Positions 1-8,195 of a stretch of 59,239 bases of DNA are shown here, piece after piece (within the stretch, counting starts at the first letter, position 1; every line of letters begins with the position of its first letter). Source of the DNA: DASTFY01 sp963829955 (GTDB lineage: Bacteria > Actinomycetota > Acidimicrobiia > Acidimicrobiales > Ilumatobacteraceae); assembly GCA_963829955.1 (NCBI GenBank), contig CAWHKS010000012.1, forward strand, positions 1 through 59,239, given 5' to 3'. The notes beneath the pieces are model-generated. The model ran no database searches, was not told where the DNA came from, and worked only from the letters and a program-made list of their open reading frames with translations. A program made the translations under genes and the position numbers.

Positions 1-123
1 TAGCGCTGGGCGAGCAGACTGCGAGCCTGCTCACGTACGAGGCTCCGCCTCGCCATGGTGCCGAGCCGGTCGACGGCGATTCTGCCAGACCGTAGGCTTG
101 AGTCGTCTTGACGGGAGGCACTC

Positions 124-633
124 ATGAGACGAGCGACGGTTGGCATGTGCGCGATCTCCGCTCTGGCGTTCGGATGCCTCGTGGGCTGCACCCCACCGCT
201 CGCCTCTCCCCCACCGGCCCCACCGCTCGCCTCTCCCCCGCCGGCCCCACCGCTCGGGTTGCCAACCCCAGGGGCTCCGCCTCCGGCCCTGAAGGAGCGG
301 CGATCGGTCACCGCTGTCCAAGTCAATACTTGCAACGGCGAAACGGTGTACCTGACGGGCGAGCTGCGCGAAGACACGAAGGTCAGAGATTCGAGAGTCG
401 AGCAGCGCATCAAGGCGAAGCTGACCGGTAGTGGCGACTTCGGCAACGAGTACAAGTTCGAGCTCGACGTCGAGTCGAAGTGGGACACCACGTCGATGAC
501 CATGACCCAGAAGGGCCGTCAGCTGCTCGTGACCAAGGGTTCCGCCCCGGACCTGCGCGTGACGGTGACGATCAGCTCGTCACCGCTCTCGCTCGAGGTG
601 GAGTCGGAATGCGACGGCGGCTCCAAGCCGTGA
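124..633 (+). CDS. Putative lipoprotein with proline-rich N-terminal repeats
   Basis: The 169-residue product begins with a basic n-region and hydrophobic core ending in LVGC near residue 20, a lipobox, so it is probably lipidated and anchored outside the membrane. Residues 22-50 are a low-complexity stretch of PPLASPPPAP repeats, a likely linker through the cell wall. The rest is a hydrophilic domain of about 115 residues that I do not recognise. It holds two cysteines, in VNTCNGE and at the C-terminus (ESECDGG), that could pair. The ATG is preceded by GGGAGG with 5 bp spacing, which supports this start. Function unknown. Confidence 0.75.
   Translation: MRRATVGMCAISALAFGCLVGCTPPLASPPPAPPLASPPPAPPLGLPTPGAPPPALKERRSVTAVQVNTCNGETVYLTGELREDTKVRDSRVEQRIKAKLTGSGDFGNEYKFELDVESKWDTTSMTMTQKGRQLLVTKGSAPDLRVTVTISSSPLSLEVESECDGGSKP
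193..258 (+). repeat. 27-bp tandem repeat inside the lipoprotein gene
   Basis: Two near-identical 27-bp units (193-219 and 220-246, one visible difference) are followed by a partial third. They encode the PPLASPPPA repeats of the lipoprotein linker. The count could vary by slippage. Confidence 0.8.
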
Positions 634-673
634 CCGCGTAGCGGACCCCGGTTCGGCGTGAGGCCGACTCGCC

Positions 674-1183
674 TCAGCCCTCGATGAGGTTGCCGTCCGG
701 GGCGACCGCGAACCACACATCGCCCTGGCCCTGGCCGTTCGTGTCCCCAGCCGCTGCGTCACCCGAGAACCTGTACAGGGGCCAATCTCCGGCCCTGAGC
801 TGGTAGGTCTCGTCCGGGCCCTCGACGACGGAAAAGACGGCAGGGTCAAGGCCGGCGGGCAACTCCTCCGAAGTGGTGGTCACGGCTGGCCATGACTCCG
901 CGCACCCGCCGGTGCACGTCGACGTGCCGGCGCTGTCGTTCTTGAATCCGTAGACGGTGAACCCGTCCGCGGTAGTCAGGATTTGACCGAGCGAGCTGTC
1001 CGCCACGACGACGGGCCCCGTGCCAGCGGCCGCGGTCCCGCCTGCCTCGGTCGTGGCCGCCTCGCCGGCGGCTGAGGTGGCGACCGCGACGGTCGTGTCG
1101 CTGCCGCCGTCGTCGCTACTACCGCAAGCGGTGACGAGCGCCACGCTCGCCGCGATGCCGAAGACCAGATGCCGAGTCCTCAT
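674..1183 (-). CDS. Lipoprotein with secreted-repeat (Lipoprotein_15 / COG4315) domain
   Basis: The 169-residue protein has a signal peptide ending in the lipobox VTAC at about residue 20, followed by an Asp/Ser/Thr/Ala-rich linker. From about residue 65 it carries the two-part secreted repeat of unknown function: a half with TVYGFKNDSAGTSTCTGGCAESWP and a half with WPLYRFSGDAAAGDTNGQG and WFAVAPDG. This is the typical layout of the COG4315 family, whose biochemical role is unknown. A GGAG lies 7 bp before the ATG. The gene is divergent from the downstream membrane protein gene. Confidence 0.85.
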   Translation of the reverse strand: MRTRHLVFGIAASVALVTACGSSDDGGSDTTVAVATSAAGEAATTEAGGTAAAGTGPVVVADSSLGQILTTADGFTVYGFKNDSAGTSTCTGGCAESWPAVTTTSEELPAGLDPAVFSVVEGPDETYQLRAGDWPLYRFSGDAAAGDTNGQGQGDVWFAVAPDGNLIEG

Positions 1184-1483
1184 CGTTCACTCCTCGTAGT
1201 TGGGGTTCCGACGGAGGTACGCACGGATGGGCCCGGACGGTTCGCGGGCGCCCACGGTTGGACGGCAACCGGGCCTCCGGCGATGAGCCCGGTGGTCACA
1301 CCGTCGTCACCGACCTGTGATCACGAGAGCGCACACGAGGGCACGAACTGGGCAGCTCACGGCAGCAGAACCCATCCCAACCAGGACATACGCGCGCTGG
1401 GCGTACGCTACGTGGTTGTTCCGCTGGGACGCGGACGGTGCCGCGAGGGCACCGGGCCGCGATGCACAAGGAGCGACCTCGTC
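1184..1483. other. Intergenic leader before the membrane protein gene
   Basis: These 300 bp separate two divergent genes. The reading frame of the downstream gene stays open through it, but the encoded peptide is low in family-like character and precedes the membrane domain. A better start with a Shine-Dalgarno sequence exists at 1484, so I treat this as non-coding. I see no clear hairpin or operator in it. Confidence 0.4.
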
Positions 1484-2689
1484 GTGACCGGGATCGAGGA
1501 CGGGCTGAGCGACCGGGTGGATCCATCGACCCTGGGCGAGGCTGTCAGCTCGGGACCGAAGACGACGGTCAACGCGGCCGGGCCGGAAAGCCGTGCACCG
1601 GTCGACTCCAGTAGCCGGACCCGGTTGACGGCCGGAGGAAAGGAGATCGGGCAACTAGCGATCTCCGCGGTGCTGTTGGTGCTCATCTTCAGGTATGTGT
1701 TCCGGCAGTTCGCCGACATCTCCACAGTCTGGGATGCCATCCAGATGCTCACCTGGCGCGAGATCGCCCTGTTGGTGCTCGCCACGGCGTGGAGCCTCTT
1801 CACCTCCTGGATCGTCGTCGTCCTCGCCACTCCCGGCCTCACCTATCCGCAGGCGGCGGTGATGACGCAGTCCACCACGGCTGTCGCCAACTCGGTGCCA
1901 GTCGGTGGTTTCGTGGCGATTGGGCTCACCTACGCCATGCTCACCACTTGGGGATTCTCGAAGGCCAGGAGCACCGTCTCAGTCATTGTGACCGGCATCT
2001 GGAACAACTTCGTGAAACTGGCCGCTCCCATCCTGGGCCTCGCCCTGTTGGCGATCGAGGGGCCGCCGGAGGGAGGGAGGGTGGCGGCGGCCATCGCCGG
2101 TGCGGCCGGGCTCATTTCCGCGATCGTCCTCTTCGCCCTGATCCTGCGCAGCGAGGAGTTCGCGGCCAAGGTGGGAACCGTGACCGGCCGGTGGGCATCG
2201 GCAGTGCTGCGGTTTGTCGGGCGGAGACCCGTGATGGGCTGGGACCGTGCCGTGGTCAGGTTCCGTCGCCAGGTCATCGTCGTGGTCCAGCACCGCTGGG
2301 TGCCGCTGACCCTGGCCACCCTTCTGAGCCACGCCTCGCTCTACCTCGTACTTGTCGTGTCCCTTCGCGTCATGGGGGTGTCCGACAACGACGTCGGATG
2401 GGCGCAGGCGCTGGTCGTCTTCGCGTTCGCTCGGCTGCTGACCGCCATCCCGCTCACGCCGGGAGGGGTCGGCGTGGTCGAACTGGCGCTCATCGAGGGC
2501 TTGACCCGTGCGGGTGGCGACGACCCCTCGGTCGTCGCGGCCGTCCTTCTGTTCCGGCTGCTCACGTACGTGCTTCCCATCGCCCTCGGGCTAGGCGCAT
2601 ACATCTTCTGGCGGCGCCACCGCTCGTGGCGCGACTCGGCGCCACCGCTGCCATGGTCGCTCGACCCCGCGAGGGCCGGCGAGGCCTGA
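1484..2689 (+). CDS. Lysylphosphatidylglycerol synthase-type TM (UPF0104 / flippase-like) membrane protein
   Basis: This is an integral membrane protein of about 400 residues with roughly eight hydrophobic segments after a polar 50-residue N-terminus. It contains the family hallmark near the C-terminus, LTAIPLTPGGVGVVELALIEGL, which matches the PGGxGxxE signature of the LPG_synthase_TM/UPF0104 family. Members are the membrane half of MprF or stand-alone proteins thought to move or modify lipids. No soluble transferase domain is attached, so the substrate cannot be assigned. I chose GTG 1484 because AAGGAG lies 10 bp upstream. The frame could open as early as 1169. Confidence 0.75.
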   Translation: MTGIEDGLSDRVDPSTLGEAVSSGPKTTVNAAGPESRAPVDSSSRTRLTAGGKEIGQLAISAVLLVLIFRYVFRQFADISTVWDAIQMLTWREIALLVLATAWSLFTSWIVVVLATPGLTYPQAAVMTQSTTAVANSVPVGGFVAIGLTYAMLTTWGFSKARSTVSVIVTGIWNNFVKLAAPILGLALLAIEGPPEGGRVAAAIAGAAGLISAIVLFALILRSEEFAAKVGTVTGRWASAVLRFVGRRPVMGWDRAVVRFRRQVIVVVQHRWVPLTLATLLSHASLYLVLVVSLRVMGVSDNDVGWAQALVVFAFARLLTAIPLTPGGVGVVELALIEGLTRAGGDDPSVVAAVLLFRLLTYVLPIALGLGAYIFWRRHRSWRDSAPPLPWSLDPARAGEA

Positions 2690-2814
2690 TCGATCCGGTC
2701 GCCCATCGGCCGCCCTGTGCTCTACGTACCCGGTTCCCGCCCTCCGATGATCACTTCTCGACGCTCTGAGCTGCGTTGTCCGAGTCCTGCATGCCGCTCG
2801 AACCGCCGGCTGGT

Positions 2815-3213
2815 TCAAGGAGCGCTCTCGCCGTCTGCTGCCTGCTCGCCCACACCGTCCGTGAGCAGCTCGTAGAGGCCCGCGATCTGCAGGACACGCT
2901 CGACCGGGAGCGAGCAGCTCTCGATTTGGAACGTGCAGTGCGCGTGCGGGCAGCGCTGGCGGAGCCGCAGGAGCGCCCGGATGCCGGTGGAGTCCATGAA
3001 CGTGACGCCGTGCAGGTCCAGCAGCAGCGGTCCGTGCACCGTCTCGAGCGTGTCGAGGTGGTGCGCTGTGGCGAGGTCGATTTCGCCCGTGATGCTGAAC
3101 CGGCCGGGCGCACGTTCGATGACCGCGACGGGCCCGAGTACTGGTTCGATCCTGTCCCTCGGTTGTCCCACGGGTGACGTCCGTTCGACGGCGCTGGGCA
3201 GCCGGCTGGCCAC
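2815..3213 (-). CDS. STAS-domain protein (anti-anti-sigma factor-like)
   Basis: This 132-residue protein is a single STAS domain from about residue 25. It shows FSITGEIDLATAH, then LLLDLHGVTFMDSTGIRALL, where the Ser of DSTG is the residue phosphorylated by cognate RsbW-type kinases in SpoIIAA/RsbV proteins. No kinase or sigma factor is adjacent, so its partner is elsewhere. The start is GTG and is not certain, since a second in-frame GTG exists at 3171. The 236 bp upstream hold no gene I can support. Confidence 0.8.
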   Translation of the reverse strand: MASRLPSAVERTSPVGQPRDRIEPVLGPVAVIERAPGRFSITGEIDLATAHHLDTLETVHGPLLLDLHGVTFMDSTGIRALLRLRQRCPHAHCTFQIESCSLPVERVLQIAGLYELLTDGVGEQAADGESAP

Positions 3214-3449
3214 CCTCTGCCCAGCTCCCGAGTGGCCGGAGGAGTCGGGCCCCGTATTCGGGCGGCCGCGGGGACTGGGCGAACCGTGGCTGTCACCCTA
3301 CTCCGACCGCGGGAGGATGCCCGCACGTTGACACGTCGCGCGTGGAACTGGTGTCGGTCGTGGGAATCCCGATCACCCTCGACGGAGTGCCGTCGGCTCG
3401 CCGTCGTCGAGCTCGGCCTCCGCCCCTGAGGATCTGCCACGATGGCGGC

Positions 3450-3905
3450 ATGACGACGACGATCGACGGCATCGACGGGCTCAAGGCCGCCGCCGGCCAG
3501 CACCTCGGCTACAGCGATTACGTGGAGGTCACGCAGGACCAGGTGAACCTGTTCGCCGACGCCACGGGCGACCACCAGTGGATCCACGTTGACGTCGAGC
3601 GGGCGAAGGCCGGGCCGTTCGGCGCGCCCATCGCGCACGGCTACCTCACGCTGTCTCTCTCCCCCGCGCTCCTGCCCCAGATCCTGCGCGTCACGGGCGT
3701 CGCGATGGGTGTCAACTACGGCACGAACAAGGTCCGCTTCCCCTCGCCGGTGCCGGTCGGCTCCAAGCTCCGCCTCGGCGCGTCGCTCCTGAGCGTCGAG
3801 GACGTGGCCGGCGGTGCCCAGATCGCCATGGAGCTCACGTTCGAGGTCGAGGGCGCGCCGAAGCCGTCGTGCGTGGCCGAGGTCCTCTTCCGCTACTACG
3901 AGTGA
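3450..3905 (+). CDS. MaoC-like (R)-enoyl-CoA hydratase
   Basis: The 151-residue protein is a single hot-dog MaoC dehydratase domain. It carries the hydratase motif FADATGDHQWIHVD near residue 35, with the catalytic Asp and His, followed by GPFGAPIAHGYLTLSL. Family members hydrate trans-2-enoyl-CoA in fatty acid breakdown or polyester supply. The natural substrate is not evident. The start ATG 3450 is where family similarity begins. A CACGAT element 6 bp upstream may be a leaderless-type -10. Confidence 0.88.
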   Translation: MTTTIDGIDGLKAAAGQHLGYSDYVEVTQDQVNLFADATGDHQWIHVDVERAKAGPFGAPIAHGYLTLSLSPALLPQILRVTGVAMGVNYGTNKVRFPSPVPVGSKLRLGASLLSVEDVAGGAQIAMELTFEVEGAPKPSCVAEVLFRYYE

Positions 3906-3925
3906 GCGGCGCGCCGGACGGCGGC

Positions 3926-4909
3926 CTAGCGGAACTCGGGCATCACCTCGGTGGCGAACAGCTCGAGGCTGGTGGTGTCGGGATAGTCGGCGCACCAGGG
4001 GATGAAGCCGGTGCAGCCCAGGTCCACGTAGGTCTGGACCTTCTCCGCCACCTGCTCGGGCGTGCCCACCAGGTTGCCGTCCCGCCAGCTCTCGACCGGC
4101 TCGCCCCACAGGCTGCGTGACCCGGCGGCCTCCACCTCGGCCTCGGTCTCCCGCACGAACACCTCCGGAGCCCACGTCCGGCGGATCTCGTCGTAGTCAC
4201 GGCCGACTGCGGTGCAGTGCCCCTTGAGGATCTCGCACTTGCGAGCCCACTCCTCGGGCTTACCACCGAAGTTCGAGCAGTCGGCGTAGCGAGCGACGAC
4301 CCGCAGCGTGAGCTGCTCCCCGCCACCGCCGATCCAGATGGGCGGGTGAGGGGCTTGGATCGGCTTGGGGTCGCAGTTGGCCCGGCGCAGCGAGTAGTAG
4401 CGGCCGTCGTAAGTGGTCTCGGGTTCGGTCCACATCGACCGCACGATCTCCACCGTCTCCCGCAGCATGCCGATGCGGTCCTTGGCGGCCGGAAACTCGT
4501 AGCCGTAGCCCCGGTACTCGTTCTCGTACCAGCCAGCGCCGATCCCCCAGTCCAGGCGGCCACCCGAGATCACGTCGATGGTCGAGGTGATCTTGGCCAG
4601 CAGCGACGGCTGGCGGTACGAGTTGCACCCCACCATCTGGCCGAGGCGGATGCGGCTCGTCCGCTGGCTGATGGCGGCCATCGTCGTCCAGCACTCGAAG
4701 ACCGCTTCGTGGGCGGGCCGGGGCACGTTGTGGACGTGGTCGTAGACCCAGATGGAGTCATAGCCGAGCTCCTCGGCCTTCTGCGCGACGTCGACCGCGG
4801 TGGCCCACTTGGCCTCCGCCCCGTCGATCGTGGCGAGCTCCATCTTCCAGCCCTGGGGCATAAAGGCTCCGAAGGTGACGGATCCGGGGGCATCAGGGCG
4901 TTCGGCCAT
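3926..4909 (-). CDS. LLM-class F420-dependent oxidoreductase
   Basis: The 327-residue protein has the luciferase-like TIM barrel: AEELGYDSIWVYDHVH (about residue 45), SRIRLGQMVGCNSYRQP, LDVISGGRLDWGIGAGW-type sequence (here IDVISGGRLDWGIGAGWYENEY), then PPIWIGGGGE and a C-terminal GTPEQVAEKVQTYVDLGCTGF. This is the pattern of actinobacterial F420-dependent enzymes rather than FMN luciferases, though the cofactor is inferred from the family. The substrate is unknown. A TAGGGT lies 7 bp upstream of the ATG, suggesting a leaderless transcript divergent from the transglycosylase. Confidence 0.9.
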   Translation of the reverse strand: MAERPDAPGSVTFGAFMPQGWKMELATIDGAEAKWATAVDVAQKAEELGYDSIWVYDHVHNVPRPAHEAVFECWTTMAAISQRTSRIRLGQMVGCNSYRQPSLLAKITSTIDVISGGRLDWGIGAGWYENEYRGYGYEFPAAKDRIGMLRETVEIVRSMWTEPETTYDGRYYSLRRANCDPKPIQAPHPPIWIGGGGEQLTLRVVARYADCSNFGGKPEEWARKCEILKGHCTAVGRDYDEIRRTWAPEVFVRETEAEVEAAGSRSLWGEPVESWRDGNLVGTPEQVAEKVQTYVDLGCTGFIPWCADYPDTTSLELFATEVMPEFR

Positions 4910-4916
4910 GGGGCCG

Positions 4917-4942
4917 ACCCTACCGAAGGCGGCCAGTAGGCT
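4917..4942. promoter_or_regulatory. Divergent -10 elements for the LLM gene and the transglycosylase gene
   Basis: On the minus strand TAGGGT (4922-4917) lies 7 bp before the ATG of the LLM gene. On the plus strand TAGGCT (4937-4942) lies 8 bp before GTG 4951. Both fit TANNNT placed so that transcription would begin at or next to the start codon. Confidence 0.55.
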
Positions 4943-4950
4943 CCCTGGCC

Positions 4951-6990
4951 GTGCGGCGTGGCGCGGAGGTCGCAGTGGTCCGACAGGCCACGCAGGTGAT
5001 GGGAGCCCGACGGGCCACCCGGATGCTCGGGGCTTTGCTGGCCGTCCTCGTGGTGGGCGTCGCCGGGCCCGCCATCGGAACCGCTGCCGCGCAGGACACC
5101 GCGCAGGACACAGGCGACCTCGGCGCCCAGATCGACCAGGTGGCCGGCGAGCTGGCCGGCGCGGACGCCGAGATCGCCCAGATCCAGGGCGCTCGCGACC
5201 AGCTCGACACCGCGGTCCTGGCCGCTCAGCGCAAGGCCGACGCCCTCCGGTCGGACTCGAGCCAGCGTGAGCAGGTCAGGGCCGACCTCGTGGCGCAGGC
5301 CCGCGCCTTCGCGATTCAGCGCTACATGTACGGCTCGTCGGGCTCACGTGACCTGCTGGCCTTCCTGGCCGCGCTGGCCAAGCCCGCTGATGACGCTGTG
5401 TGGGGCCTGGCCACGCTGGAGGTGACGAGCGCGGCCGCGCTCGACGAGGCGGAGCAGGTGTCCGAGGCCAGGGACGCGGTGGAGGACCGGCTCGCCACCG
5501 CGCAGAGCGACCTGCTCGTGCTCAGCGCGGCGCGCGACCGCAAGGACCAGGAGCTGCGCGCCGCCGCGGCCCGACGGACCGACGTGGCGGGCCGGTTCGA
5601 GGCCGTGGTGCGCGAGCTCGGTCAGGCCACGGTCAACGGCATGTCCACCGTGGCCTACGACGCCTACAGGCAGGCCGAGGCCACCCTCGCCGCGGAGCAA
5701 CCGGGCTGCGGCCTGCGTTGGGAGCTCCTCGCCGCCATCGGCAAGACGGAGTCGAACCACGGCGTCGGCCGCCTCGACGCCTTCGGCAACAGCCAGATCG
5801 CCATCGTCGGCATCCCGATCGGCGGCGACACCGATGGTGGCCTGCTCGACGGGGATTCCTCGCAGGACCACGCGGTCGGGCCGATGCAGTTCATCCCCTC
5901 GACCTGGAAGCGCTGGGGCACCGACGCCAACGGCGACGGCCGCACCGATCCGGGCAACATCGTCGACGCCACGACGGCGGCCGGCCGCTACCTGTGCCGG
6001 GCCGCGGGCGACCTGACACTCACGAGCGAAGCGGGCGTCATCCGGGCGATCCTCTCCTACAACCCGAACCAGACCTACCTGCGCGTCGTCGGAGCCCGCT
6101 TCGAGGCGCTGGCCAACGACCTGGCCGCGGGCTGGTTCAGCGCGGCCGCCCTCCCGCCACCACCGCCGCCGGTCGCCGATTTGCCCGCCAACGCCGGTCC
6201 GAGTGGCCGGGTCGCGGCCGGGGGCACCCCGGCTCCGCCTCCGCCCCCGCCGCCGACCGAGGTGGTGGACGTGAAGGTGTTCGGTCCACAGGACCTGGCC
6301 GTCCCCACCACGGCGCCGGTCACGATCGCCGACGGGGAGTGCCTCGGGGCGAGCCTGGTCCTCGACGGCCGGAGCGGGTTCCTGCGCTGCCGGCCCGTGC
6401 AGGGAGCCAAGCCGAGCAGCGTGCGCGATCCCTGCGAGCGGGCCCCCTACGACCCCTCGCTCGTGGGGTGCCTCCCCGACCCGACCGGGGCGCCGGTGCT
6501 CCTGCGGGTCGACGCCTCCAGCATCGAGGACGTCGGCGGCGCCACACCTCCACCTCCCCACCGGCTGCTGGTGCTCGACGGGGGCGACCGCTGCTCGCCC
6601 GTCCCCGCGCCGGAACCTCCCCCTGCTCCGCCCTCGAAGGGTGGCGGCGGGGGCGGCAAGGGTGGAGCCGGCACGACGACGTCGACGACCTCGACGACCG
6701 GCCCGCCCCGGAACGGTCAGGGCCCGTCGACCACGTCCACGGTCCCGACGACGACGGTCCCGACGACGGCGACGACCAGCACGACGGCGACGACGGTCGC
6801 CGCTCCGGGCACGACCGCCCCGGCACCGACCACAACGACGGTGCCGATCGGCGACCGGCAGACCTACACCTGCGCCTCGGGCGCGGTCGTCATCGGCCTT
6901 CCCGACACCTCGTCCTCCACGTGGACGGCGACGGTCCGCCAGGAGGGGCTGGCCGACCGCCGGCTGCCGGTGATCCGGGCCTTCAGCTAG
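4951..6990 (+). CDS. Secreted MltB/SLT_2-type lytic transglycosylase with coiled coil and Pro/Thr-rich tail
   Basis: This is a predicted secreted peptidoglycan lytic transglycosylase of 679 residues. A signal peptide (hydrophobic core about residues 25-42) ends near AAAQD. Residues 50-230 form a coiled coil resembling RipA/FlgJ-associated wall hydrolase N-termini. The catalytic domain follows, with LLAAIGKTESNHG (Glu about 266) and AVGPMQFIPSTWKRWGTDANGDGRTDP near 310-330. From residue 395 the protein is Pro-rich, then Gly/Thr-rich (about 575-630), and ends in a short globular piece with a Cys. GTG 4951 is favoured by TAGGCT 8 bp upstream. GTG 4975 with GGAGG is an alternative. Confidence 0.85.
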   Translation: MRRGAEVAVVRQATQVMGARRATRMLGALLAVLVVGVAGPAIGTAAAQDTAQDTGDLGAQIDQVAGELAGADAEIAQIQGARDQLDTAVLAAQRKADALRSDSSQREQVRADLVAQARAFAIQRYMYGSSGSRDLLAFLAALAKPADDAVWGLATLEVTSAAALDEAEQVSEARDAVEDRLATAQSDLLVLSAARDRKDQELRAAAARRTDVAGRFEAVVRELGQATVNGMSTVAYDAYRQAEATLAAEQPGCGLRWELLAAIGKTESNHGVGRLDAFGNSQIAIVGIPIGGDTDGGLLDGDSSQDHAVGPMQFIPSTWKRWGTDANGDGRTDPGNIVDATTAAGRYLCRAAGDLTLTSEAGVIRAILSYNPNQTYLRVVGARFEALANDLAAGWFSAAALPPPPPPVADLPANAGPSGRVAAGGTPAPPPPPPPTEVVDVKVFGPQDLAVPTTAPVTIADGECLGASLVLDGRSGFLRCRPVQGAKPSSVRDPCERAPYDPSLVGCLPDPTGAPVLLRVDASSIEDVGGATPPPPHRLLVLDGGDRCSPVPAPEPPPAPPSKGGGGGGKGGAGTTTSTTSTTGPPRNGQGPSTTSTVPTTTVPTTATTSTTATTVAAPGTTAPAPTTTTVPIGDRQTYTCASGAVVIGLPDTSSSTWTATVRQEGLADRRLPVIRAFS

Positions 6991-7009
6991 GCCGCAGCGA
7001 GAGGTACAG

Positions 7010-7492
7010 CTAGATCGCCACCCACTCGGTCACGACCCGGCCTTCGACGTCCGTCGTCCGCAGACGGACGAGGCCGGCGGACAGCCGGTCGGCCTCGAAG
7101 CGGCCCAGCTCGTCCAGCTCGAGTTCCAGCGCGCCACCGTCGAGGCGATCCACGACGATCGTCCGCTCACCCGGTCCGGGCGGGGGCATGACCTGGCCGA
7201 CCAGTCGCCGGCGGTCGCCGTCCTCGCTGATCTCCACCTCGATCATGTGATCGCCGGCCCCGAAGCTCAAGGCCCGCACGGTCCCCGCGCCGCGCACTCC
7301 GGCGAGGGCGTCGTCGTCCATCGTCGAGTCGTGGAGCAGGGCGACGAGCTCGGCATCCACCGTCCGCCACGTCCAGGCCTCCCGAGCCGCCTCGACCACA
7401 CGATCGGGAACGGCGTCCTGGGCGGCCGTGGCCTCCCTGATCAGGCCCATCAACTGCTCGTCGCCCTCTCGTGGGGCGCCCCCTGCGGTCAT
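7010..7492 (-). CDS. Small soluble protein translationally coupled to the ECF sigma gene
   Basis: The 160-residue acidic protein has no membrane segment and no zinc-binding HxxxCxxC motif, so it is not a classical ZAS anti-sigma factor. The N-terminal half is helical (EQLMGLIREATAAQDAVPDRVVEAAREAWTWRTVDAELVALLHDS). The C-terminal half looks like beta-sheet with repeated LELELDELGRFEAD-type stretches. Its ATG overlaps the TGA of the sigma gene (ATGA), so the two are coupled and probably act together. It may regulate the sigma factor or be part of the CHAT/peptidase module. Function unproven. Confidence 0.7.
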   Translation of the reverse strand: MTAGGAPREGDEQLMGLIREATAAQDAVPDRVVEAAREAWTWRTVDAELVALLHDSTMDDDALAGVRGAGTVRALSFGAGDHMIEVEISEDGDRRRLVGQVMPPPGPGERTIVVDRLDGGALELELDELGRFEADRLSAGLVRLRTTDVEGRVVTEWVAI

Positions 7493-8124
7493 CGATCCGC
7501 CTCCTTCACCTGTCCTGAGCCGCCGGGAGCGTGACGGATACCACTCCCGTCGTCGTCCGGGCCCCGTCCCGGCGCGGCGTCCTGGGCGAGGGCCCGTCGG
7601 AGATGGTTCAGGCAGCGGCCGCGGGTGGGGCCGATCCAGCCGCGGGGGACGTTCATCGCCTCCGCGATGTCGTCGTAGCTGAGCGGCGGCTCGGCCGTCA
7701 TCAGCCGGAGGAGTTCCTGGCAGCGGGCGGGGATGCGGCCGAGGGCGACGAGGACGGCGCCGCGGTCCTCGGCCACGGCCAGGGCCTCCACGACGGCGTC
7801 GGTTTCGTCGGGGCCGGCCACCTCGGGCACGTCGGCCGTGACCACCTGTCGGCCGCTGCGGCGCATGACGCGGAAGCACTCGTGCCGGGCGGTCGTGGCC
7901 AGCCACGCGCCGGCCCGCTCAGCCTCCCGGAGGCGGTCGATGTGCTCGACGAAGCGCAGCCAGACCGTCTGCGACACATCGGCGGCCTCGGCGCCGAACA
8001 AGCCGCAGCCCCTGATGACGGACCACACCAGGCCCGAGAACTCCTCGACCAGGCGGTCCCAGGCGGCGCGGTCACCGCCGGCCGCGGCCAGGACGAGGGG
8101 CCGGGCCTCCTCGGGCTGGAGCAC
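7489..8124 (-). CDS. ECF-type RNA polymerase sigma factor
   Basis: The 211-residue protein has region 2 (WDRLVEEFSGLVWSVIRGCGLFGAEAADVSQTVWLRFVEHIDRLREAERAGAWLATTARHE) and region 4 (LVALGRIPARCQELLRLMTAEPPLSYDDIAEAMNVPRGWIGPTRGRCLNHLRRAL), the ECF layout with a helix-turn-helix. The C-terminal 25 residues are disordered. The start is GTG with TACCAT 6 bp upstream. The neighbours (a coupled soluble partner, CHAT protein and S8 peptidase) suggest it controls that cassette. The TCTACCAT upstream of both this gene and the CHAT gene is compatible with that but could equally be a housekeeping -10. Confidence 0.92.
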   Translation of the reverse strand: MLQPEEARPLVLAAAGGDRAAWDRLVEEFSGLVWSVIRGCGLFGAEAADVSQTVWLRFVEHIDRLREAERAGAWLATTARHECFRVMRRSGRQVVTADVPEVAGPDETDAVVEALAVAEDRGAVLVALGRIPARCQELLRLMTAEPPLSYDDIAEAMNVPRGWIGPTRGRCLNHLRRALAQDAAPGRGPDDDGSGIRHAPGGSGQVKEADR

Positions 8125-8136
8125 CCGGGAATGGTA
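8125..8136 (-). promoter_or_regulatory. -10-like element before the sigma gene
   Basis: On the minus strand TACCAT (8136-8131) is followed by 6 bp and the GTG start. The eight bases TCTACCAT recur at the same distance from the CHAT gene start. Confidence 0.45.
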
Positions 8137-8195
8137 GAGGATCGGCTCCGGCGCCCTTCCGGAGCACGTATCTGGGCGATCCGTCAGGTCTCTCC

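Noticed and set aside
2751..4175. 474-codon minus-strand frame spanning the STAS and MaoC genes
   Set aside because: Arg/Gly/His-rich composition, and it crosses two genes with clear families in other frames.
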